Shown here one piece after another: positions 13,101-28,100 of a stretch of DNA of 64,000 nucleotides (positions within the stretch are counted from its first letter, which is position 1; each line of letters opens with the position of its first letter). The stretch is from positions 2,418,001-2,482,000 of the forward strand of contig CP085835.1 of the NCBI GenBank assembly GCA_020809705.1. The letters run 5' to 3'. The translations under genes and the position numbers were made by a program. The notes under the pieces were generated by a model, which saw only the letters and a program-made list of their open reading frames with translations, made no database searches and had not been told where the DNA came from. This stretch comes from Calonectria ilicicola (Eukaryota > Ascomycota > Sordariomycetes > Hypocreales > Nectriaceae).

Positions 13101-16100
13101 CATCTGATAAAAAGGTTGTGCGAAGTGTTTCGTGGCGTTCCTCCAACGCGAGTAGTGCAATATTGAGTGCATCTAATTGGATGGGGCCTCTTAGACGAAT
13201 TGCACATGGGATCAAGTACCAACTAAGATTAGGGTACAGCTGATCCAAAAACCACAAACGTTCTTGGGCAGATGATTGCACGATAGGACCGGAGTGCGAG
13301 GTTCGCTGTATCTTCCTAGGAGCAACCTCCTCACTGTCTTGGGATTGCTTAGCCAGATCTTGTAAACGAGGATGGCGGAATAAATCTGCCACAGTGAATT
13401 GAAGTCCAAGCTGACGTGCTTCACCAATCACCTTCATTGCGGCGATAGAATCACCTCCAAGCTGGACAAAAGTATTTTCGATGCCAATTGTTTCGGGGTC
13501 AATCTTGAGAACCTTTGCCCAAATGCCTTGAATCATTTTTTCTGCTTCCGTCGTTGGTTGTTGCTTTGGTCCTTCTGTAGAGGTCCGAACCTCAGCTATT
13601 TGCTGGAGCGTAAAATTTGAACCTATTTCTCGAAGCTGCCTTCGATTCATCTTTCCAGTTGATGTCATTGGAAGCTGATGCATAGCAATGAAGACTGTAG
13701 GGGCCATGTAACTAGGTAGTTGCTGGGCTAGTTTTCCCTCAACATCAGCAGGAATGGGAAGAAGTTTTGCATCCATTGGTGAGTTTAGCTCCGTTGAGTT
13801 TTGGCTGATTTGCAAAAATGCAGCAAGCAAGGGACTGGAGCCTTGACCTTGTGGAGTCATAACTTCAACCACAACTTGGGTTGCCTCTGGCATGTACTCT
13901 TGAACATAGTGTTCGACTTCCCCAAGCTCGACCCTCTGGCCACGAATCTTCACCTGGGCATCTTTTCGGCCCACATAAGTCAATGCACCGTCCTCGGTGT
14001 ATTGAACCAAGTCACCTGTCTTATAGACTCTTCCGTGACGGCCGGGGTGACCGGGTGCACCGCGTAAAAGCCAATCTGGGTTCTCTATAAATGCCTTTGA
14101 AGTCTTTTTAGAGTCATTCAAATATCCAATACCAACCAATGGACCTTCAAGAAGCAATTCACCAATGCATCCTGGAGGCAGTAACCTGTGGTGATCTTCC
14201 GGATCAACAACCCATGTCGCACCTCCAGCGCCTTTTCCAATATTTGGAACTTGGCTGGGATCGGATGCACCGTCGTTGATCGTACCGATTGTAGTGATCT
14301 CACTAGATCCATATGCTGTGATGACCTGTAGCTTGCCCCACCAAGGAGTCACATCCTTCGATCTTACAGCCTCACCTCCAAAGATTAGTGTCTTGAGGTC
14401 TGGTACAAGACTCGGGGATAAAGACTCAGCCACAGACGGAGTCAGTAATACACTGGTAGCGCGTAGAGACGATAAGCTGCCTGCTAAATTGGTCTTTCGG
14501 TCATCGTTTCGTGGGATGCATAGACAAGCACCTGCAAGAAGAGATGCAAGAATGTTATTTATAGAAGCTCCAAAGCTGTACGATGAAAAGTCATAGATTC
14601 TGGACGCCGCCGTATAACCGAGGCGCTTGATGTGCTCGGGTACAGCCGATGCGATATTTTGATGAGAAATAACCACTCCTTTTGGTGTCCCTGTGCTACC
14701 GGAGGTGAATAGGACATATGCGGTCGACGATGAGGCAACCTTTGGAAGTTCCGTTGTATTTTCCTGTCGGGAATCTTGTTCCTTGAATAAGCGCTCTGTT
14801 ACTGCGATTACTCTCTGGGTAAGGTGTAGGCTTAGTTGCTGAGTAAAGCTTGATGACAAAACTAATTTTGCCTGGAGTTGTTCGACGATGTTTTGTAGAC
14901 GTTGTTTAGGAAGGGCGGGGTCGAGAAGGACAAAAGCCCCGCCGGCCTTTAGAACTGCAAGCATTGATACGACCGTCCATTGAGATTTCTCAAAGCACAA
15001 CGGCACCAAGACCCCAGACCCGACGCCCTCATCAACAAGTTTTACAGCAAGCTTCCGAGAAAGTACATCCAGTTCAGCATATGTTAAACTTCCATCCCAG
15101 GCACTCACCGCTGCGGCCTGAGGGTTGGATTTGACATTTTCTTCAAACATTTCATGAATGCATTTCTCGTTGCACCTCGGAACTTCACGATTCCATTTCC
15201 ACAATTGAGATAGGTCATGTGGAGAGACAGTCTCGAGCTGTGATAGTGGCTGTTGAGGATTTGCGTTGTCGAGCTGCTGCATCACAAATTCCAAGTTCTG
15301 CACCAGCTTATTGACAACCCAAGGTTTGATGACCCTGCGGTCATAAAGGGCAGAAACCTCTATGCTTTCATCTCCCAGTCCTACCTGGAGTGCAAGAGCA
15401 TACGTGTTAACGACCTTCGGACGTTCAACATCTTTCCATTTGCCGAGCGCATCATGGATAGATTTCTTTTTCTGTGGTTGAATGACAAGTAATGTCTGAA
15501 ACGTACACGCCTGACGAGCACCAGGAGAAAGTTGAGCAATTCGATGTAAACCAATTTGCTCAAAGGGAATTACGTCAACGGATTGCTGTTGAATATTTTC
15601 GAGAAATTCACCAACATTCTCATCGTTCCTGAAGGTGATGCGTAGCGGAACTGTCGAAATTGTTGGGCCGACCATTTTATCCACATCAGCAATTGGCACA
15701 CTCCTTCCCGCGGTTGTGACACCAAAAATAACATCGGTGGAATTAATCATGGAGGAAGTGATGAGAGCCCATGCCGCACGGATCAAGGTCGACGTGGTGG
15801 ATTTCTGAGATTGCTGTTGGAATCTTGAGAATTGATGGGTTACCAAATCATCAGCGATGGGATGACTGATAGACGCTGGTAGCGCTGGGAAAATCGCGCA
15901 TTCACAGTCATCTAATGATTTCTGCCAGAAATCATCAAGCTTTTGCTGATCCTGGTCCTTGATATATTTAATGAAGGATTGGAATTGAGGGCCCGGGTCA
16001 AGCGGCTTGCCAAAATATTGTTTTTGCACTGCATCAAGTAGTAATGACACAGACCATCCATCGTATAGAGCATGATGGACTGTCCATACAAAGCATTTAT

Positions 16101-19100
16101 TGCTGCACTTGTCATCGTCGATAAGTGCGTACCTTGTCAAACGTTGACCAACGTCCATGGGTCTTTGGCGGTCCTTTTCCAGATATTGGTCTAGTCCTGC
16201 TTCTTGCACCCATTCGATTTTCTCATCTAGGAGAATTTGCAACAGACCAAGTTCCTGATGTTGAACAATTCTGGTATGTAAAGATGTCATGGATCGGGCC
16301 ACTCTCTCCCACGTAGCACAGAAGCGATCGATGGAAATGTCTGGTGATATTTCCATAACAGCCTGTAGAATATATTCTCCCGGCTGCTTCGATGATAGAG
16401 AGATAAGGCCAGCTTGCAGGGGTGTACAGGGGTATGCATCAAAGATGGCACCAGGATCTAAGTCGAGCTGTTTTGAAATATCGTGAACCAGAGATTGGAC
16501 ATCAATCTCATTGGTAAGTAATGAGAATGGCTTGATGACCTCTGAAGAGTTTTCTTGGAGATGAGTGACATGCGTAGAGGCCTCTCTAATAGTTGGATAA
16601 CGGAAAATATCAGCAACTGCCAACTCCATACCAGCCTTCCTAGCTTGGCTAGTGACCTTCATGGCTGCAATCGAGTTTCCACCCAGTTGGAAAAAATTGT
16701 CATCTAACCCGATTGTTTCCGGTTCAACATTAAGAACAGCAGCCCAGATTCCTTGAATCTTTATTTCTTCCGCCGTCACAGGTTGTTGGACTGATTTCTT
16801 GGCTGTTCTTTCAGCTTGCGCTGTCTCTGCAAGGGCTTCTCGGTCAACCTTTCCGCTACGGTTAACTGGCATCTCGTTCAAGATTGTGATTGTCTGAGGG
16901 ACCATGTAAGCAGGCAATTGCGCGTTTAAGACTTCATAGAGCTCTTCGTGAGTTTTGCGCCCTGTTTGCTGTCTTAGCGGATGGCTGCTCAATGCTTGTG
17001 AGGGCCGATGATTAGATTCACCGGGAAATTCAAACAGAGCATTTTCTTTTCCGTCACTGGGCGCAATGGAATGAAAGACAGCATCGAAGGCGCCGCGCTG
17101 GGAGTGTTGTCTTTTCCAACTGATTTCAACTTTCAAACCAACCTCCTCAGCCAAGTCCACCAGGTCAACTGCAGAGAGAGAAGAGCAAAGGTTGGATTCG
17201 TTTCTTGTAATTGATAGCCATTCTGTTGTGTCAATGTCGTCATCTACTCCATCTTGCAGTGTATCGACGATGAATCGCTCAAATATGCTCTTGCTGTGCG
17301 GAATGTTGCTGATAGCAACTTTGCCGTTTTCAGGGCAATCTCTTACAAGTTCCCGAAGTGACTGGTGGTCAAGTCTCTCTTTCGAAAAGTCAAGCCATTC
17401 ACCATCCCCAATACTGTGAATATTTCTCTGCGATGTGCTCTGTTCTTTGAGGTGAAGAACCGCAGCGAACCGATAGCAGCTCAATTCGTTGGTTGCTTCC
17501 ATAAGCTTGGGCAAAATCTGAACTTGCTCAATGCGATTGGGGAATCGATCTCGCAGGCTTGTGAAAAATGCGGGGTCAACTAAGAATTCTGATTCGGATC
17601 GTTCCATATCGACCATCATTCTTCGAATTGTGTTTTTGGTTACCCTCTCCTCTGTGATACACAGCACTCTCTTGACCAAGAACTCTCGGTATAGCGCATG
17701 CGAACGCATATCGCCAAAATAGATTGTCTTCACGCTGCTCAACCCAACAAGAGTCTCGACAAGTTCTGATAGGTATTCCAGACTCGGGAAATACTGTGCT
17801 ACTGAATTGATAATGACAAAATTCGGAGAAGTAGGCATATTCAATCGCCCGACATCCGATGCCATGGCTCTGAACATGTGAACCTTGTTCGCGAGCTCGG
17901 GAATTGACTTTACCGTTTTGGTGACGAAACTCACTGCTTTGTCGGATGGGTCCAGGCCGACATAGCTTTGTAAATCAGCAGGTAGGTTGAACAGAATCAT
18001 TCCTGATCCCGTTCCCACTTCCAAAACGTGGGTAGGCTCGCCAGACCTCTGAATGGTTTCAATTGTGTCATCCAACCACTCGTTCATTTCTTTGCTGTCA
18101 ATTTGTGTCCCATCATACATAGAAGTCCAAGAGAGAAAGTCTCTACCAATGGATGTATTTTGGACGTCTTCAATTGCCGTGTATCGATCTTCATCAAAGA
18201 ATTCGTTCCATACTTGCACCTGGTTCGATTCCTCTGAGTGATCGGCATTGTTTCCTTGCTCGGCCCCAAATTGTGGCGTTGAGTCGTGAATCGTGACAAA
18301 ACCCACGAGTTGGGCTTCTTGCCCATCGACTTGGTGCAGAATGGCAGCTGCGTCGTTGACAGACTCATGAGTGCGCATCAAATGTTCAATCTCTCCGACT
18401 TCTATGCGTTGTCCACGGATCTTGATTTGCCCGTCCATGCGCCCAAGGTATTCCAATTGTCCATCGAGTGGCCGGTAGCGTACATAATCGCCTGTTCGAT
18501 AAGCTCTCATTTGCTTTCCTTCGACCGTGATGGATACGAATCGATTAACGTTGCGCTGCGGATCTGTGTATCCTCTCGCCAATCCATCTCCTACCACCAC
18601 AAGCTCGCCAACAACACCAAGAGGGACAAGGTTGAGGTGGGTGTCCACAACATATGCTCCTGAGTTCGTGGGGGCTCGCCCGATCGGTACTCCGTTGGGA
18701 TATTGGTCATCTTTGGAAAGATAGTACATGGTGCTGATAACGGAGTTTTCTGTAGGGCCATATGCGTTGAGGATCGTGCCGCTCATAATTTCTTGAGCTG
18801 CGAGCACATCCTGAGGATCTAAGCGATCTCCTCCAAGATAAAGGGTTTCCAATTGGCCAACTGCCGATGGACACTCAACAAGGTATTGTTTGAGTAGCGC
18901 CGGGGTGAGTAACATCAGCCGAACCTTCTCTTGCTTGAAGATAGCTGCCAGAACCTGAGATTCCAACAGTGCCATTTTGTCAATACATATCAATGTACCA
19001 CCGTTGAGCAGACACATGTACATTTCCCAGGCAGAGGCATCAAATGCAATACTGGATACATGTGCCACGGCGGTGCCTGGAGGCACATGCTCAACAATCG

Positions 19101-22100
19101 TACGTTCTTTCACGAGACACAAAATGCTACGGTGTTCAATCATGACACCCTTCGGTTTGCCAGTTGACCCTGATGTAAAGATGACATATGCCAGACTAGT
19201 CGCCGTAGGTCCTGGGGCGTGCATTGGAACATCGATCTGATAGTCATACTCATTATCAAGCGTGTTCGCGATGGAAACGAATTCAACATCTTCCATCTGG
19301 ATTGAAGGAGGCTTTGCGTTCGAATGGATCAGTACAAGCTTAGGCCCCTTGATGGATGCCAGTACTGTTTCAAGCCTGCCCTGTGGAGTTTGGTCATCTA
19401 ACGGCAGATAGGCTAAGCCAGCCTTTAAAATTCCCAAAATGGCGACAATTGTTTGGCAAGATCGACTTGCAAAAACACCTACAATGGTTTCGGCGGGGAA
19501 TGACCGTTTTTTAAGCCAGCCAGCTACCACATCTGACAACATGTCAAGTTCGGCATAGCTAAGCTGCTCTGAGGAATCTTTGACCGCGATTCTCCAGCTA
19601 CACTCAGAGGCTTTCTGACGGAAAACGTCCGTCAAGCCGAGGTCCCTAGGATATTCAGTTTGGTTCAGTTGAAGGAGGCCCATTTCCTCGAGTGCAGCCT
19701 GGTCCTCATCTCCAAACAATGACATTGAAGCAACAGCCGCAGTAGGTTCGTGCAGCCCCTTTTCAAGAACCTTTGAGAAAACTGAGAGCATGTTTTGAAT
19801 TGTCTCAGGGTTGTAAAGATCCTTCGAGTACAAAATCTCACCGCGAAGACCGTTCGTCTCTTGGAAGAAATGAAACTCGAGATCGAACCGTGATGCGATA
19901 GGAAGATCTCTAAGCTCTGCCTGAAGGCCTTCAAAGTGAAACTGATCAAGGTTCATCTGTGAATGAACAGCAAATACTATCTGAACCAAGGGATGCCTCG
20001 AGAGATCCCTCTTCTTCTGCAATCCAGAAACAACACTTTCAAATGGAACATCTTGGTTGGCGAAAGCATCAGTTGTTGTCGTTTTCACTTGTTGAATCAG
20101 CTCTTCGAATGACTCGTCCTCGATTTTGATGCGAATACACTGCATATTGACGAAGAATCCGACCATATCTTGTACTTCCCATCGGTCTCTGTTGGCGTTG
20201 GGTCGTCCAATGGTAGCGTCAGCCTGTCCAGTAAGTCGGAAGTGAGCTGCTCTGAAGGATGCAAGCAAAATATTAAATGGCGTGGCATCTTGTGTTGCAG
20301 AAAAGTCCAACAAGCTTCTGTAGAGATTTCCTTCAATCATGAACTTCTCGAGACCAGCCTTTCCGGACAGAGTATTTGGTCGTGGTTTATCGCAGAATAA
20401 CTCCGCCGGTCGGCTAGTCTGAAGCTGATTTACCCAATAATCAAGTTGTTCCTGGTATCTCATGACCTGCTCCTCTTGCCTCTCCCAAACAGAGTAGTCT
20501 TGGTATCGGATAGGCAAAGGTTTGAGTTGTGACAATGGATCTTGCTTTCGGATCGCAGCTGAATAAAATATGGCCAGCTCTTTGCGAAGGATATCTACTG
20601 ACCAGCCATCTGATATAATGTGGTGCATAACAATGGACAGAGTATGTATGTTTTCAGCCTCTCGATATAACTTGGTCCTCCATCCTGGGTCAGTCTCAAG
20701 GTTGAACGGTGTAGTCTGTTCCTTCTTGAGCATTTGTGCAAGAGAATCGCCAGACCCAGTAACGTCTATCACCTCAAGTTCCTTGGCTTCAAGAGGAAGA
20801 ACAGTTTGTAGGTTGACACCATCCTGAAAGGAGAAGATAGTCCTAAGTGTTTCATGACGAATTTTCAATGCCAGTAGAGCCGCTTTCAATGCAGAGAGTT
20901 GAAGGGGCCCCACAAGTTGAATTGCAATTGGCATTAAATACCATGTTAGTCCGGGATGCAATCTTTCTAAAAACCAAAGGCGCTCTTGAGCGGATGACTG
21001 GTTAACCGGGCCATCTATTTCAGATCGTGGGATTTGAACAACATCATTTCCTGTTGGGCCAGACTGTTCATGAAGCACGGCATCTATAGAAGATCGCCGG
21101 AAGATATCTGCGACGGCCAATTCAATACCCACTTTCTGAGCCTCACCCACAACCTTCATTGCAGCGATCGAGTCTCCTCCAAGGCGGAAGAAGCTGTCAT
21201 CAATACCAATTGCATTGGGTTGGATATTCAAAACATTAGCCCAAATTGTCTGTAATTGTTGTTCCACTAGCGATGTTGGCTGCCGCTTTGGACCCTTGCC
21301 CACCGTAGACATCGCGGCAAGGTATTGGGCTGAAAAGGATCCACCAATCTGACGCAATCTTCGACGATCTGTCTTTCCAGTTGCGGTCCAGGGGAACTCC
21401 TTCATTGAGAAGAAGACTGTAGGGATCATATATAATGGTAAGTGTTTGGCAAGCTTAACCTCCACTTCTGCGGTGACAGGATAAAATGTTGTATCGGCAG
21501 AATTTGACCCACTAGCGTCCACAGCATCTTCCCTTAACTGAATAAAGGCGGCCAACAGTTGGCTTGGGTTTTCTCCTTGTGGAACAATGGCTTCAACAAC
21601 CACTTGGGAAGCATCAGGAATTGATTCCTTCACTCGGTATTCAATTTCTTCCAACTCCACTCGCTGTCCTCGAATTTTCAGTTGCGTATCCTTGCGCCCA
21701 ACAAACAAAAGGCTTCCATCATCGTTGTATTGCACCAGGTCACCTGTTTTGTACAGTCTTCCATAGCGGCCAGGGTGATCAGGCGAGCTCAGAAGTAGCC
21801 AGGTGGGGTCATTAACATAGCTTGCAGCCGTCTTCTCAGGATTTTCCAAATAACCATTCCCGATTAGTGGACCTTCGAGCAGAAGCTCACCAGCAAAACC
21901 AGGTGCAACAAGTGCATTATGATTATCCGGATCTACGATCCAGGTTACCACACCCATGCCCTTGCCCAGTCCAATAGCCGCTTCAGGGTTAGAAGGGTTG
22001 TCGTTAATTGTGCTCAGTGGAGTGCATTCACTTGGCCCATAAACACTTATGAACTTGACTCTACCCCACCAAGGAGTGATATCATTGATTTGCATAGCCT

Positions 22101-25100
22101 CGCCTCCCACTAGAATTGTTTTCAGTGTGGGGACTTGATCCGGAGACAGGAGTCGAGCCACTGATTGCGTAAGAAACGCAACAGTGACTTTGAATCGTGC
22201 CATGCTTCCTGCCAAGTTACTTCTTCGGTCGTCTTCGCTTGGAATACACAAGCAGCCTCCTGCAGACAGAGCTATGAAAGCATTGAGCATTGGCGCATCA
22301 AAGCTGTGGGATGAAAAGTCAAACACCCTCGAGTCCGATTTGATAGTCAGTGCATCTAACTGATGATCAATTGCAGAAGCAATGCTTCTATGCGACACCA
22401 TTGCTCCTTTTGGCGTTCCAGTACTACCAGATGTGAAATTGATATACACCATGGTGTCCAAACTTGGGTGCGGACTATCAGTTGATTCGTCAGGGAGTTG
22501 GTTCAACTTGTCAGAGTCGAAGACCAAAACCTCTTTGCACAAGTCTGAACTAATACCCTTGTTGGCTGTGGAAGAAACAATAAACTCTGGCTTGACCTGC
22601 TGTACGATAGTCTGGAGTCGATGACTCGGTGCAGTCGAGTCAAGTAGAAGAAAGGCTCCGCCAGCCTTCATGACACCGAGCATCGCTACCGTAACCCATC
22701 TTGACTTTTCAAAGCAGAGAGGTACAATGAAATTTGCCTTTACTCCCATTTGTACCAGTTGGTGAGCCAGTTTCGAACTGTATTGATCAAGCTCCCTATA
22801 TGTGAGATCACCATCCCAGGCAGAGACAGCTGGTGCTTGAGGACGTAATCTCGCTTGCGCCAGAATCATTTCATTGAGGCTGCGCTCGGCAGAGATGGGG
22901 ACAGTCTTGTTCCATTCCCAAATTTTGTTCAATTCTGCATCTGTGAGCAAGGATAATTCATTTATGGGCTTGGAAGGATGCTGTAGAATGTTGCGAATCG
23001 CGGTACTAATGCGATTTACCAAGCGCTCCGAGTCAGTGAATGTTGAGAACCCTAGCTTGAAGTTCAGTTGGATGCTGATCTCATCTTGAGTATCCGTTAC
23101 AGCAAGCGTAATATCATACTAATTTTCATTAACTTCAGTGTCTAAAGTGTGAAGAGTCGTATTCTTACCTCTGTTGGATCATGGTAATTCTGAACATGAA
23201 CAGAAAGGCCCGAGGTCCCACTGCCATCAACCTCCCCGTTCTTTTGGTAGGATAGGACAGTATTAAATAAAGCCATGTTCTTGAGACCAATCGCCCTATG
23301 AATTTCAGAAAGAGGGCAATGTTGATGGGGTAGACTGTTTAGATAGTCCTGTTGCACTTGTCGTAGTGCATGGAGAACAGAAAGGGATTCGCTAAGGTGC
23401 ACTCGGTACGGCATCATACCAATGAGAGGACCAAATATGTCATTCGCTTTTTCGACCGGAACGTCACGGCCTGAACACAAGTTTCCGAAACATGGCGCTG
23501 GAGAGCCAGTGTACGTTTTCAATACCAGTGCCCATGCAGTTTGTATTATAGTCGCGGGTGTCACGTCCCAGGTTGAGCAGAATTCACGAATCTTATGGGT
23601 GTTGATATGAGGAACATCCGTTGGTCTGACACTGAAGCAATCTGTTTCATCTTTGGTTGAAGCTGGGAAAAGGCATGGTTCAACAGAAGTCAAATGTTGA
23701 GTCCAGAATTCACGACCAGCGTCATGTGATTGTCCTTCCAGATGGCCGATGAAATCTTTATATAGGCCTGCCGAGCTTAATTCATCGTTGTAAGCCTTTT
23801 GAAGGTCACGCCATAGTATATGATAGGAAAAGCCGTCTACAATGGCATGGTTCATCTCGACTTGAAGCCGAGCCGTGTTGTCCTGAAATCCGGAAATCCT
23901 CAATCGATGCTGGAGACCATACTTCTCTAGAGTCGAATGATTAACTGATTGAATTTTCTCCATTGATGTCTGGCCTGTTGGCGAGTCCCACGTTATGTTC
24001 GGCGTTGGGTCTTTTATTACAACATGCATTGTTCGATTGCTTCCAGGAAACTTGTCGACAAGAATTGTTCGCAATAGCGCATGTCGTTTTACAACGGCCT
24101 GCCAAGCTCGCTGCAATTTGGTCTCATCAAGCCGACCATTAGCCCCATTAAGGCGTATCTCCACATCCACCCACTGATAGTAGGTACTAGGGTCCTTCGA
24201 CTGGGCTAAAAGAACACCTTCTTGCATAGGTGAACAAGGGAAAATATCTTCTACATCCTCGGCACTTATACCAAGCTGATCCAGACGGTTCCTTTGGAAT
24301 TCTTTGAGATGCTCATATGAGTTAAATGCGAATGGGAAGTCGCTTAGCGTCCATTCAAGTGAAGAATCGGCAAATTCCTTAGCCAGCTGTTTCATGGTCG
24401 ACTCATATCCATTGATCCATTTGACAATTTGGTTTTGATGGTGCATGTCTTTGTGAAAATGAATTGATGCTGTGATGTGACCTCGGTCCACTCTCATATC
24501 AACTTCAAACAGCGAAAATCGCCGTACTTCAAGACTTGACGCAGGATTGCATCCAGCTGGTATCCTGGCCTCTTTAAACAAGGCGTCGGCGCGTTCAAGC
24601 TGTTGATAAGACCCAGCGTAGTTGAAAAGGATTTCAACAGGAAATCTTTCAGCAAAAGAGTTTGCATGATTTTCATTCGCAAATCTGGAAGTAAAGTAGG
24701 TCCAGCCATTTCGAGATAGACCACGAAGATAATCCTTTGTATGCCGGACTGTGTCTCTCAAGTCTGCGTCTTTACCAGTAGCAATTTGGATAGGAAACAT
24801 TGTGGTAAACCAACCAACGATACTGGAAATGTCGATGCCATCATCCCAGACCTCACGACCATGACCCTCGGTGAATACTTGAGGGCATGCGCGATCAGGA
24901 AAAGCAGTGGCAAACGAAAACATCAAGGCCGATATCATAAGCTCCAGTGGCCTTGTCCCCAATGCTTCATTACAATGGTTCAAAATCGCTGAACTGGTAG
25001 ATTTATCCAGGGCGAATTCCTTTGTGATAGCTCCGCCTCTCAGGTTAGGGTTATAATCCATTCCCCAGAACGGCAGATGCGCATTTTGATCGTGGCAACT

Positions 25101-28100
25101 CGAAACGTCGGCTTTCAGGTTTTCGCTGGCGAATTGGGTTTGCATTTCAATCCAGGATCCGAAACCTATTGGAGCCGGGTCAGAAATTGTACCTTGAGTG
25201 AGAAGTGTCTCTATTTCACGAAGAAGTACTCTCCAAGACATTAGATCAACAGCAAGATGATGGATGGCGAGGAAAAGCTTCTGCCCATTTTCTCCGTCAA
25301 AGAGAACGCCAGAAACTAGGGGCCCAGTTTCAATATCCAGTTGCTCGCGACATTGCCTGATGGCCTCGGAAACTCTAGATTGGGTGTGCTCATGATAAAG
25401 CACAAAACAAGATTCAGTAGGCCCGGTCACTCGACTAGGCCCCCAAGCTCCCTCCTTATTCTTAGCAAAGCATGCCCGCAATGCCTCGTGTCTATGCACC
25501 ACAAGTTCGACCGCCTTGAATAGTGAATCATAAGTCACATTCTTACGTAGCTCGAAAAAGAAATGCTGATCAAAGCAGGTTCGAGGATCACTTTGGAGAT
25601 TGAAGTACAACCTCTGAATTGGACTAAGCTGAGCAGCGACACTGCCCGCAGACTTTCTAGCTCGACCAATGCTACTCTTTTCAATGCTGGTATTGGCCGT
25701 CCCAACAAACTTTGCTAAATTCAGGATTGTCTTTTCTCGTAAAATGTCGACGACCCGAATATTGATTGACTCAGAACGCGCAGCAGATGCCACTTGCATT
25801 GCGCTAATTGAGTCACCGCCAAGTTTAAAAAAGCTGTCGTCGGTTCCAATCATGCCCGTGTCAATGTTGAGCAGCTGGCTCCAGATCTTCTGCAGTCGGC
25901 TCTCCACTTCAGATGTAGGCTGACGCTTGTCATGTTGAGACACCTGTGTTTGAGAAATCTCTTCAGTGGAGAACGAAGCACCGATCTCTCGCAGTCTCTT
26001 TCGGTCCAGCTTTCCGGTCGTTCCAATAGGTAGTTGTTTCATAGCGAAAAACGCTGTTGGGACCATATAACTAGGCAAGTGCTGCGACAGGTTATCATCG
26101 AGGTCGGCGGGCACTCCAACTATCTTCGCCATCGTAGGCTCGGTGTTGCTAGTTTCTCCCATCTCAGCTTCCATCTGGAGGAAAGACGCCAAAACAGGCT
26201 GTGCGTTGGCTCCCTGTGGCGTAATGACTTCAACTGCAGCCCTACTTGCGCTCGACATGTAATGGCGGACCCAGTGCTCAACTTCGCCAAGCTCCACGCG
26301 CTGCCCACGAATCTTGACTTGTGTGTCTTTTCGGCCCATATACATGAGGCTTCCGTCCTCGGTGTATTGGACCAGATCGCCGGTTTTGTAAAGTCTCCCA
26401 CGACGTCCGCGCTGAAGCATCCAATCAGGGTTCTCAATGAAAGAAACAGCGGTTTTTTGAGCATCTTTCAAATACCCTTGGCCAACAAGTGGTCCTTGAA
26501 GCAACAACTCACCAGTAGATCCAATTGGCATCAACCGGTTGTGGTTCTCCGGGTCTACGATCCACGTCAATTGGCCAGCACCTTTTCCGATGCGAGTAAG
26601 CTCTTCAGGCGACTCTGCTGAGTTCATAACACTGGTAGCAGTACATTCGGCCGGTCCATATGTATTGTAGACTCGAATTCTACCCCACCAACGGAGTACG
26701 TCACTCAATCGCAGAGCTTCTCCACAGAATAGAATGGACTGAAAATCCGGCACCTTCTCCGGCGCAATACAGCGAGCCACAGTTGGCGTGATCATTGCGA
26801 CAGTCGCTCCCAATGACGCTATACTCTCTGAAGGTCTGTCACGTCGATCTTGCTCACTTGGAACACACAAACAGGCGCCCGTAGAAAATGCTGCAGACGC
26901 GTTGTACACGGCCACATCGAATGCATAGGAGGCAAAGTCAAAAATACGCGACTTTGCGGTAATTTGAAGAAGCCCCATCTGATGCTGAAGGGTCGAGGCC
27001 ATATTCTGGTGGCTTACCAGAGCTCCCTTTGGTGTTCCAGTACTTCCTGAGGTGAACACAAGATGCATAGTAGACTCTGGGTGGCTGGTCGGTAGTGGTG
27101 GTGATAGGGATAGGTGATCTAAGCTCTTGAAGAAGTCGCCGTCAACTGCGACTACTTCAGACGCTAAGCTTGAACTTAGGGTGTGATTCAAACGAGAAGA
27201 CAAAATAATATTCGTTTCAAGCTGTTTTGTTATCGACTTCAGACGTTGCTCAGGTAGCCCAGAGTCCAGCAATACAAAAGCCCCACCAGCCTTAAGAACT
27301 CCAAGCAATGCAACGGATGTCCACATAGACTTCTCGAAGCACAGTGGGACTATTGTTTCTGGCTTGAGCCCCAATTTTATCAACTTATTAGCTAGTAATG
27401 AAGAGAATTCATTCAACTCTCTATACGTCAAGTCCCCGTCCCATGCATGCACAGCGGGGGCGTAGGGGCGTGCGATCGCGTGTTCCTCAAACATATCATG
27501 AATACACCGCTTAACCGGTTCATGAAGTTGACTGTTCCATTCCCATATTTGATTAAGCTCAGAATCGGTAACTGCATGAATAGATGAGACTTTGGAGTGA
27601 TGATCCGCCTTAGACAACTGTTGTATGACGAATTGAAGGCGCTGCAGCAGCATTTGTACCAACCATGGGCTGATAACTCTAGAATCATAGCTAGCTGTAA
27701 CTTCGATGGATTCCGATTGAGGGTGAACCACCAAGACCAAGCCGTACGTATCCAACCACTGACGCTCCACGCTATCTTGCCACTGTCCAATCACATTTTG
27801 GTTTTGAGTATCACCTCTCTCCTGTGGTTGGACGACAAGCAGAGTTTGGAATGCGCAAGCTTGTTGGGCACTGGAGGACATTTTTCGTATATGATGCAAG
27901 CCGGTATGCTCAAAGGGGATCATTTGAGCCACTTGCTTGTGAACCATCTCCATGTATCTTGAAATTGTTTGGGCTTTGTCCAACTTGATGCGGAGTGGAA
28001 TTGTGGCAATGGTCGGTCCCACGATACTCTCAATACCATTGACAGACCCGTTTCTTCCGAAAACAGTGGCGCCAAAAACAATATCGCTAGAGTTTGTTGT

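Noticed and set aside
8731..23022. NRPS second part as a separate synthetase starting at 23022
   Set aside because: The codon there is TTG, it lies at the very end of a condensation domain, and the upstream intron joins it in phase to the first part.
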